Source: Streptomyces sp. V3I8 (lineage in GTDB: Bacteria > Actinomycetota > Actinomycetes > Streptomycetales > Streptomycetaceae). From it: DNA of 64,000 nucleotides. The DNA lies in contig NZ_JAUSZL010000002.1 of assembly GCF_030817535.1 (NCBI RefSeq), positions 5,828,001-5,892,000 of the forward strand, in the 5' to 3' direction. How positions within the stretch are numbered: position 1 is the first letter of the stretch; every line of letters starts with the position of its first letter. This document shows positions 58,721 through 64,000 of this stretch, piece by piece. The notes beneath the pieces were generated by a model, which had not been told where the DNA came from, made no database searches, and saw only the letters and a list, made by a program, of their open reading frames with translations. Made by a program: the position numbers and the translations under genes.

Positions 58721-60078
58721 CAGGAGCCTCCATCGTTGGTGAGCAGGTGGAGCAGCGGGGCGCCGTCCGCGGGGAGCGGCTCCGCTCCCTCCCAGGCGCG
58801 GGCGAGCGCGCCGACGGTGCCGAGTTCGCCGACGAGCACCCCGCCCACCAGGCGGTCGTCGCGGACGACGACCTTGCGGTAGGTGCCGCGGGTCGCGTCG
58901 GTGAGCTGGACGACGTCGTCACCGGGGAGCGGGGTCTGCTCCCCGAAGACGGCGAGGTCGAGAGGACCGCCGGTGCCGGGGCGGTCACCGGAGCCGGGGC
59001 GGTCGACGGAGCCGAGGGGACTGCCGGGGGAGAGGGTCAGCCGGGTGAGGGCGCGGGTGCCGCGGTAGCCGACAGCGGCGACGTCCGCGGACGCGGCCCC
59101 CGCGGACGACTCCGCGGAGGACCCGGCAGACGACCCCGCCGGTGATCCGGCCGGTGACCCGGTCCGCGCCCCGGCCAGCAACTCGGCCAGGACACCCGCC
59201 TGTTCGAGCGCGGGGGCGGCCAGTCCGTACACCTGGCCGTCGTGCTGCGCGCAGTCGCCGATGGCCCGCACCTGCGGGTCGGAGGTGCGCAGTTCGTCGT
59301 CGACGATGACGCCCTTGTGCACGGCGAGCCCCGCGTCCCGGGCGAGGCCCACCCGCGGATGCACTCCGCAGGCCAGCACCACCAGGTCGGCGTCGAGGGC
59401 GTACCCGTCGGCCATCTCGACCGAGCGGACCGCGCCCTCGACGCAGCGCACACCGCGCACCCGGGTCTCGGTGTGCACCTCGACGCCGAGCTCCGTGAGG
59501 TGGCGCAGCACCAGCCGGGACGCGGCCGGGTCGAGCTGGCGTTCCATGAGGCGCTCGCCCTGCTGGGCCAGCACCACCTGCGCGCCGCGTTCGGCGAGCG
59601 CGCGGGCGGCCGAGACGCCGAGCAGTCCGCCGCCGATGACGACGGCCCGGGTGTCCCGCCGGACGGCGCCGGACAGGCCCAGGCAGTCGTCCATGGTGCG
59701 GAACGCGTGGACGCCCTCCGGCAGTTCGGGCCGGCCGGGGCCGAACAGCCCGCGCAGGGGCGGGAGCACCGGGTTCGAGCCGGTGGCCAGGACCAGCGTG
59801 TCGTATGCGATCACCGCACCGTCGGCGAGGTGCACCCGCCGCTCCGCGCGGTCGATGCGCACCACCCGGCCGCGGGTCAGCCGCTCGGGCGCCGGGAGGG
59901 CGATGACCTCGGGGGCGTACCGCCCGGCCAGGACCTCCGCGAGCAGGACCCGGTTGTACGGGGTGTGCTCCTCCTCACCGACGAGGACGGCGGACACACC
60001 GAGCTCTCCGAGCCTGCGGGCGAGACGTACGCCCGCGAGGCCGGCGCCGATCACCACCACACGCGTATTCGAGGTCAT
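58720..60078 (-). CDS. FAD-dependent NAD(P)H oxidoreductase, NirB N-terminal-like
   Basis: 452 residues, similar in plan to the first ~400 residues of NirB: VIGAGLAGVRLARRLGELGV, ATGSNPVLPPLRG, VIGGGLLGVSAARALAERGA and RAIGDCAQHDGQVYGLAAPA. It stops before any [2Fe-2S] or siroheme domain. A Ser/Ala/Gly-rich insert (about 308-335) and a second Gly/Pro-rich one (about 358-380) are unusual. It overlaps nirB by one base (TGATG). It is probably an electron-transfer partner of nitrate or nitrite reductase. Confidence 0.9.
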   Translation of the reverse strand: MTSNTRVVVIGAGLAGVRLARRLGELGVSAVLVGEEEHTPYNRVLLAEVLAGRYAPEVIALPAPERLTRGRVVRIDRAERRVHLADGAVIAYDTLVLATGSNPVLPPLRGLFGPGRPELPEGVHAFRTMDDCLGLSGAVRRDTRAVVIGGGLLGVSAARALAERGAQVVLAQQGERLMERQLDPAASRLVLRHLTELGVEVHTETRVRGVRCVEGAVRSVEMADGYALDADLVVLACGVHPRVGLARDAGLAVHKGVIVDDELRTSDPQVRAIGDCAQHDGQVYGLAAPALEQAGVLAELLAGARTGSPAGSPAGSSAGSSAESSAGAASADVAAVGYRGTRALTRLTLSPGSPLGSVDRPGSGDRPGTGGPLDLAVFGEQTPLPGDDVVQLTDATRGTYRKVVVRDDRLVGGVLVGELGTVGALARAWEGAEPLPADGAPLLHLLTNDGGS

Positions 60079-60101
60079 GTACCGCAGCGTGCGGTGCCGG
60101 T

Positions 60102-60139
60102 GTTACCCGTCCGCATCACGACTGTTTCCCGCGGGGAAC
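60102..60139 (-). promoter_or_regulatory. GlnR box of the nir operon
   Basis: Read on the minus strand there are four half-sites with exact 6-bp spacers: GTTCC, GAAAC, GATGC, GTAAC. This matches the gTnAc-n6-GaAAc tandem pattern of GlnR, with mismatches in some half-sites. It lies 24 bases upstream of the first nir operon start. GlnR is known to control assimilatory nitrite reductase in Streptomyces. Confidence 0.75.
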
Positions 60140-60331
60140 GCTGCCCTCAGCGGCACCCGGACCCGGATGTGAGGGCCCCGCCCCGGGCCGACCCTCCTGG
60201 CCTTCCGGCCTCCTGATCTCCTGGTCTCCGGGCCTTTTGGTCTTCGGGCCTCCGGGTCTCCTGGCCTCCTGGTCTCCGGGGATGGGCCCGGTCCGGGAAG
60301 CTCAGAAGACCCTCAAGGTTCCCGGGATCGA

Positions 60332-60361
60332 TGGACGGCGCATCTACCTCGTCCCTAGGCT
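60332..60361 (+). promoter_or_regulatory. Promoter of the TauE/SafE gene
   Basis: TGGACG at 60332-60337 and TAGGCT at 60356-60361 with an 18-bp spacer. The -10 ends seven bases before the ATG, which indicates a leaderless mRNA. Confidence 0.55.
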
Positions 60362-60368
60362 CACGATC

Positions 60369-61151
60369 ATGCCCGACATCTCACTGACCACGGTCGTCGT
60401 CCTGTGCCTCGCCGCACTCGCGGCCGGCTGGATCGACGCGGTCGTGGGCGGCGGCGGGCTGCTCCTCCTCCCCGCGCTGCTGCTCGGACTGCCCAACACG
60501 GGCTCGGTGGCCCAGTACGCGCTCGGCACCAACAAGGCCGTGGCGATCGTCGGGACGACGGGCGCGGCGGTGACCTACGCGCGCAAGGCGCCCGTGGACG
60601 TCGGCACGGCGGTCCGGATCGGGCTCGCGGCGCTCGTCGGCTCCACCGCGGGGGCGTTCGTCGCCACCGGGATGAGCACCGAGATCCTGAAACCGGTCGT
60701 GATGGTCGTCCTGCTCGGCGTCGGCGCCTTCGTGATCATGAAGCCCGCCTTCGGCACGGCACCCTCCGCCGAGCCCGTCCCCCCGCGCCGCGTGCTGGCC
60801 GCGATCGGGCTCGCGGGCCTGGGCATCGGCTTCTACGACGGGCTCGTCGGCCCCGGCACGGGTACGTTCCTCGTGCTCGCGCTGACCGCGCTGCTGCACC
60901 TCGACCTCGTACGGGCCTCCGCCACCGCGAAGATCGTCAACTGCTGCACCAACGCCGGCGCCCTCGCCACGTTCGCCTGGAAGGGCACGGTCTTCTGGCA
61001 GCTCGCCGCGCTGATGGCCGTCTTCAACCTGGCCGGCGGGATGGTCGGGGCGCACACCGCGCTCAAGAAGGGCAGCGGATTCGTCCGGGTCGTGCTGCTG
61101 ACGGTGGTGTTCGCGCTGGTGGCGAAGCTGGCGTACGACTTCTGGCTGTAG
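60369..61151 (+). CDS. TauE/SafE family membrane transporter (TSUP)
   Basis: 260 residues with about seven or eight predicted membrane helices. GWIDAVVGGGGLLLLPALLL matches the N-terminal family repeat and GIGFYDGLVGPGTGTFLVLA the second. These transporters export or import organosulfur compounds or small anions. The ATG at 60369 is favoured over an earlier in-frame GTG because a promoter ends just before it. No sulfur gene is adjacent, so the substrate is unknown. Confidence 0.92.
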   Translation: MPDISLTTVVVLCLAALAAGWIDAVVGGGGLLLLPALLLGLPNTGSVAQYALGTNKAVAIVGTTGAAVTYARKAPVDVGTAVRIGLAALVGSTAGAFVATGMSTEILKPVVMVVLLGVGAFVIMKPAFGTAPSAEPVPPRRVLAAIGLAGLGIGFYDGLVGPGTGTFLVLALTALLHLDLVRASATAKIVNCCTNAGALATFAWKGTVFWQLAALMAVFNLAGGMVGAHTALKKGSGFVRVVLLTVVFALVAKLAYDFWL

Positions 61152-61193
61152 TTCCGGCTGTAGTTCCGGCTGTAGTTCCGGCTGTGGTTCCGG
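61146..61193 (+). repeat. 12-bp tandem repeat after the TauE gene
   Basis: Four units of CTGTAGTTCCGG with one changed base in the last. The first unit includes the stop codon of the TauE gene. Confidence 0.8.
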
Positions 61194-61206
61194 CGGTGAG
61201 GGCGCG

Positions 61207-61845
61207 TCAGCCCCGGGCCGCCGCCGGGCGGCTGCCCGTGAGGTGGGCGAAGACGACCACGTTGCCCTGGTAGCCGGTGCCCGCCGACCAGCCGCCCCCG
61301 CAGGTGATCACACGCAGCTCCGGGCGCCCCGCGGCCCCGTACACCTTCTCGTCCGGGAAGTCGCGGGCGTCGTACACCTCGACCGCGTCGACCGAGAAGA
61401 GCGCGACGCTGCCGTCCCGGCGCCCGACCTCGATCGTGCCGCCCCTCTTCAGGGCTCCGAGGTGGAAGAAGACGGCGGGGCCCTCGGCGTTGTCGACGTG
61501 GCCGGCGACGATCGCGGTGCCCCTCTCGCCGGGCGCGGTGCCGGCCTCGTACCAGCCGGCGAGGTTCTTCCTGGCGGCGGGCGGCACGTCGAGGCTGCCC
61601 TGCGGGGTGAGGCCGAGACCCATGAGGGGGGCGTCCACCCGGATCGAGGGGATCCGGACGCGGGCGGGCGCCGAGCGCGGCAGCGCGGCGGCGGCGGGCC
61701 GGTCCACATGGCCGCCCGCGCGGGCCTGGGCGGGCGTCGGCTGGGGCGGCGCGTGCGCCCCGGCGCCCCGGTGCAGCAGCCAGGTCCCGCACAGCAGGGC
61801 GACGAGGGTGACGGCGGCTATGGAGACATTGCTGAACCGGCGCAC
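61207..61845 (-). CDS. Class F-like sortase
   Basis: 212 residues. One N-terminal membrane segment (VSIAAVTLVALLCGTWLLHR), a Pro/Ala-rich stalk, then the sortase barrel: VRIPSIRVDAPLMGLGL, catalytic His in IVAGHVDN and catalytic Cys in RVITCGGGW. The length and the CGG context fit actinobacterial class E/F sortases. It is type II membrane-anchored with the active site outside. The gene upstream (62018-62635) encodes a surface protein ending in a sorting-signal-like region, a probable substrate. Confidence 0.88.
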   Translation of the reverse strand: MRRFSNVSIAAVTLVALLCGTWLLHRGAGAHAPPQPTPAQARAGGHVDRPAAAALPRSAPARVRIPSIRVDAPLMGLGLTPQGSLDVPPAARKNLAGWYEAGTAPGERGTAIVAGHVDNAEGPAVFFHLGALKRGGTIEVGRRDGSVALFSVDAVEVYDARDFPDEKVYGAAGRPELRVITCGGGWSAGTGYQGNVVVFAHLTGSRPAAARG

Positions 61846-62017
61846 GTCGGCCCCTCTCGGTGATTCGGTGATTCGGTGATTCGGCGACCGGGGACTCCCG
61901 GCGGCCCGGAGACCCCTGGAACGGTGCGGATGTCCCGCGTCCCCCTCCGGGCCGCGAGGGGCGTCGGGCCGGGAGGGGGCGGGGACGGCGGTACCAGTGG
62001 ACAGCGGAGGGTGTCCG

Positions 62018-62635
62018 TCAGATCCCGTCGCCTCTCGCCCGGCGATGCAGGAGCCAGGTACCGCCCGCGGCGGCGACGGCCAGGGCCGCCACTCCCGCCG
62101 CGGTCTGCACGGGGTCGGGGCCGAGTGCGCCGCCGACCCCCGTCTTCACACTCCCCCGCGGATCGACCCGCGGATCGACCCGTGGGTCGGTCCGCGGATC
62201 GCCCTGCGGATCGCCTTGCGGGTTCCCCTGCGGGTCGGCCCGCTGCGGACTGCTCTCCTGCGGCCTGCTCTCCTGGGTGGAGGTGAGCGTGACCACCAGG
62301 TCCGCCGTCATCGGCGGGCCGCTCGAACAGCGCGCGACGATCTCGTACGTGCCCGGCTGCGCGGACGGCGGCACCTCGAAGTGGCCGACCGCGTCGCCCT
62401 CGTGCGCGCTGGGGATCAGCGTGAACCTGCCCGCGCCGACGGCGCCGGCGTCCCCGGACACCGCGTCGCGCGCCCCGCACGCCGCCGTGTTCACCGTGAC
62501 CTCGGCGCCGGGCACGACGGTGGCCGGGTACAGCTCGACGGACCCCGCGCCGGCCGCCCCGTACGCGGACGCCGCGCAGAGGCCCGCCGTGGCGACGGCG
62601 AGCGCGGTACCGGTCAGCAGACGGGCTGTGCGCAT
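62018..62635 (-). CDS. Surface protein with sorting-signal-like C-terminus
   Basis: 205 residues. Signal peptide with cleavage near ASAYGA (about 24-27), an Ig-like beta domain with two Cys (ACGARDAV and ARCSSG), then a repeat stalk of NPQGDPQGDPRTDPRVDPR-type units, then SVKTGVGG, a hydrophobic segment and RRARGDGI. The end is built like a sortase signal, with KTG in place of canonical LPXTG. A class F-like sortase gene follows on the same strand. Confidence 0.83.
   Translation of the reverse strand: MRTARLLTGTALAVATAGLCAASAYGAAGAGSVELYPATVVPGAEVTVNTAACGARDAVSGDAGAVGAGRFTLIPSAHEGDAVGHFEVPPSAQPGTYEIVARCSSGPPMTADLVVTLTSTQESRPQESSPQRADPQGNPQGDPQGDPRTDPRVDPRVDPRGSVKTGVGGALGPDPVQTAAGVAALAVAAAGGTWLLHRRARGDGI
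62157..62250 (-). repeat. Tandem repeats coding for the surface protein stalk
   Basis: About seven imperfect 12-bp units (CGGATCGACCCG-like) that encode the DPR/DPQG stalk. The reading frame is kept. Confidence 0.75.
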
Positions 62636-62953
62636 CGTGCTTGCTCCTGTCGAGGGGGCGGACCCGCGACCCTCGTGCGCCGCTGCGTCGGTCACGCCCT
62701 TGCCCTACCGAGGTAAGTGGCAGTCGGGGGCACCCGCCTCCTGATGTCACGTCGGAAGTGCGGTGAACGGGTGTCGTCCGGCCGTCCCGCGCGCATCGGC
62801 CGGTGACGTTTCGCCAGGTCACCGCCGTGTCCGGGGTGTAAGGGCAGAAAGAACCAGGAGGCGGCGGGCGGCACGTGTGAACGGGTGACCGGGGCCTGCG
62901 CGACTCAGGTTCGGGCTTGACCTCAAGTTTGGTCGAGGTGTGAGGCTCGCTCC
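62636..62953. other. Intergenic region between surface protein and FMN reductase genes
   Basis: The right end contains the SoxR-type box and promoter. No other gene was seen. Confidence 0.5.
62917..62947 (+). promoter_or_regulatory. SoxR-type promoter of the FMN reductase gene
   Basis: CCTCAAGTTTGGTCGAGG at 62921-62938 is an 18-bp near-palindrome like the Streptomyces SoxR box. It sits in a 19-bp spacer between TTGACC (62917-62922) and GAGGCT (62942-62947). The long spacer is characteristic of MerR-family activated promoters. The -10 ends six bases before the ATG. Confidence 0.8.
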
Positions 62954-63565
62954 ATGAACCCCACCACGGACGTTCCCGCCCCCTCCGCCGAACCCCTGAA
63001 GGTCGCCGTCATCCTCGGCAGCAACCGGGAGGGCCGCTTCGGTCCCGTCGTCGCCGACTGGCTGCTCGGCCGGTTCCGCGGCCGTGACGACCTCGTGGCC
63101 GAGGTGGTCGACACGGCCGACGCGCGGCTGCCGACGGCCCTGTCCTCCTCCCCGTCCCCGGAGGTGGCCGCCGAACTGGCGAAGGTCACCCCCAGGCTCG
63201 CCGGGGCGGACGCCTTCGTCGTCCTGACCCCCGAGTACAACCACTCGTTCCCCGCCTCGCTCAAGGCCCTCATCGACTGGCACCACGAGGAGTGGCACGC
63301 CAAGCCCGTCGGTTTCGTCTCGTACGGCGGGGTCTCGGGCGGCCTGCGTGCCGTCGAGCAGCTCCGCCAGGTCTTTGCCGAGCTGCACGCCGTCACCGTC
63401 CGCGACACGGTGTCCTTCCACCACGCGGGCGCGTCCTTCGACGACGCGGGCCGGCACCGGGACCCGGCGGCCCCGGACGCGGCGGCGAAGGCGATGCTGG
63501 ACCAGCTGGCGTGGTGGGCGTCGGCGCTGCGGGCCGCCAAGGCGGTGCGCCCGTACGGGAGCTGA
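62954..63565 (+). CDS. NADPH-dependent FMN reductase (flavodoxin-fold quinone reductase-like)
   Basis: 203 residues. VAVILGSNREGRFGPVVADW is the phosphate-binding loop and TPEYNHSFPASLKALIDW the flavin motif. VGFVSYGGVSGGLRAVEQL completes the fold. It reduces flavins or quinones with NAD(P)H and may protect against redox-cycling compounds. The SoxR-type promoter agrees with known SoxR control of such a reductase in S. coelicolor. The transcript is probably leaderless. Confidence 0.93.
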   Translation: MNPTTDVPAPSAEPLKVAVILGSNREGRFGPVVADWLLGRFRGRDDLVAEVVDTADARLPTALSSSPSPEVAAELAKVTPRLAGADAFVVLTPEYNHSFPASLKALIDWHHEEWHAKPVGFVSYGGVSGGLRAVEQLRQVFAELHAVTVRDTVSFHHAGASFDDAGRHRDPAAPDAAAKAMLDQLAWWASALRAAKAVRPYGS

Positions 63566-63579
63566 GGCCGACGCCCGCT

Positions 63580-64000
63580 CTATTCGGTGTCGGCGAGGGC
63601 TTCCGCGACCGCCCGGTGCCCCACCGCCGCGAGGACGGGATTGGTGACCCGGTAGTGGTGCTCCGCCGTGAGCCCGAAGTACAGGGCCCAGCCGCGCCCG
63701 CGGGCCCAGGTCGCGTCGTCGGCCCCGGCGGCGTCCCGGAACAGGCGCCGTGTCCCGGGGGTGAGGACGGCCCAGGCGGCGAGCACGTCGGCCGCCGGGT
63801 CGCCGGTGCCGAGCCCGCCGAAGTCGATGACCGCGCTGAGCCGGCCCTGCCGGGCCAGCAGGTTGCCGGGCAGGAGGTCACCGTGCAGCCACACGGGGGC
63901 GCCGTCCCACCGGGGGACCCGCAGGGCGTCCTCCCAGGCGGCGGTCGCGCCGGCCGCGTCCGCGCGGCCGTCCGCGCCCAGGTCGCGGATGGCCGCGCGG
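63580..64000 (-). CDS. Aminoglycoside phosphotransferase family protein, 3' part (cut by window edge)
   Basis: About 140 codons are visible. The frame is open from the right edge, so the true start is outside. VWLHGDLLPGNLLA holds the catalytic Asp and VIDFGGLGTGDPAADVL the metal-binding Asp, both hallmarks of the APH family. These kinases act on antibiotics, choline, homoserine and other small substrates, so the family name does not imply resistance. Confidence 0.9.
   Translation of the reverse strand, partial: RAAIRDLGADGRADAAGATAAWEDALRVPRWDGAPVWLHGDLLPGNLLARQGRLSAVIDFGGLGTGDPAADVLAAWAVLTPGTRRLFRDAAGADDATWARGRGWALYFGLTAEHHYRVTNPVLAAVGHRAVAEALADTE

Larger units (their letters stand above)
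60079..60368. other. Intergenic region between the nir operon and the TauE gene
   Basis: The first 60 bases hold the GlnR box. Bases 60195-60290 are a pyrimidine-biased imperfect repeat of TCCTGGTCTCCGGG-type units. The TauE promoter is at the right end. Confidence 0.6.

Noticed and set aside
63580..64000. Antibiotic resistance gene
   Set aside because: The APH family has many substrates. Family membership does not show resistance.

Overview
The window is about 64 kb of high-GC chromosome that reads as Streptomyces or a very close relative. The reasons are strong G/C third-position bias, many GTG starts, ATGA and GTGA stop/start overlaps, many genes that seem to be leaderless, scattered copies of the GCGCAGTTCCCCGCGCCCCT intergenic element, and a conserved actinomycete gene order (phoH-ybeY-CBS protein-era, leuA, recO-uppS, znuACB-zur/glyS, ppdK, nir genes). 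No rRNA, tRNA, CRISPR array, insertion sequence or integrase gene was seen.

Layout: 1-6894 is core RNA and GTPase biology: an intein-split phoH cut by the left edge, ybeY, a CNNM/CBS membrane protein, era, an orphan P-II protein and a cytidine-deaminase-like pseudoenzyme. 7022-9833 has a GH1 beta-glucosidase and an M4 metalloprotease paired with an emfourin-type inhibitor. 10030-11925 is leuA with a leader peptide carrying four consecutive Leu codons. 12933-19575 is a dipeptide/oligopeptide ABC operon (binding protein, permease, fused permease-ATPase, ATPase) ending in a dihydrodipicolinate-synthase-family gene.

19730-28177 is the most unusual part: twelve co-directional genes that make an almost complete siphovirus-type tail module (small connector-like protein, tail terminator, tail tube, tail assembly chaperones with a -1 frameshift site, coiled-coil protein, very short tape measure, distal tail protein, two paralogous fibre-like proteins, Gp37-like tail protein, small coiled-coil protein). 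There is no terminase, portal, capsid, lysis or integration gene. It may be a domesticated non-contractile tail-like particle.

28571-47192 holds a phosphatase-like gene, a DUF2637-like membrane protein, recO-uppS, a Zur-controlled zinc uptake operon with two operator boxes, glyS, an aldo/keto reductase and TetR gene behind a perfect palindrome, a sigma factor with a zinc-finger N-terminus, a degenerate SDR, two drug-efflux-type MFS transporters, an MmyB-type regulator and a tRNA dihydrouridine synthase. 47418-52223 is a two-glycosidase operon divergent from a ROK repressor. 52651-55434 is pyruvate phosphate dikinase. 55704-60078 is a nitrite reductase operon with a four-half-site GlnR box. 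The right end has a TauE/SafE transporter, a class F-like sortase with a candidate surface substrate, an FMN reductase behind a SoxR-type box, and a phosphotransferase cut by the right edge.
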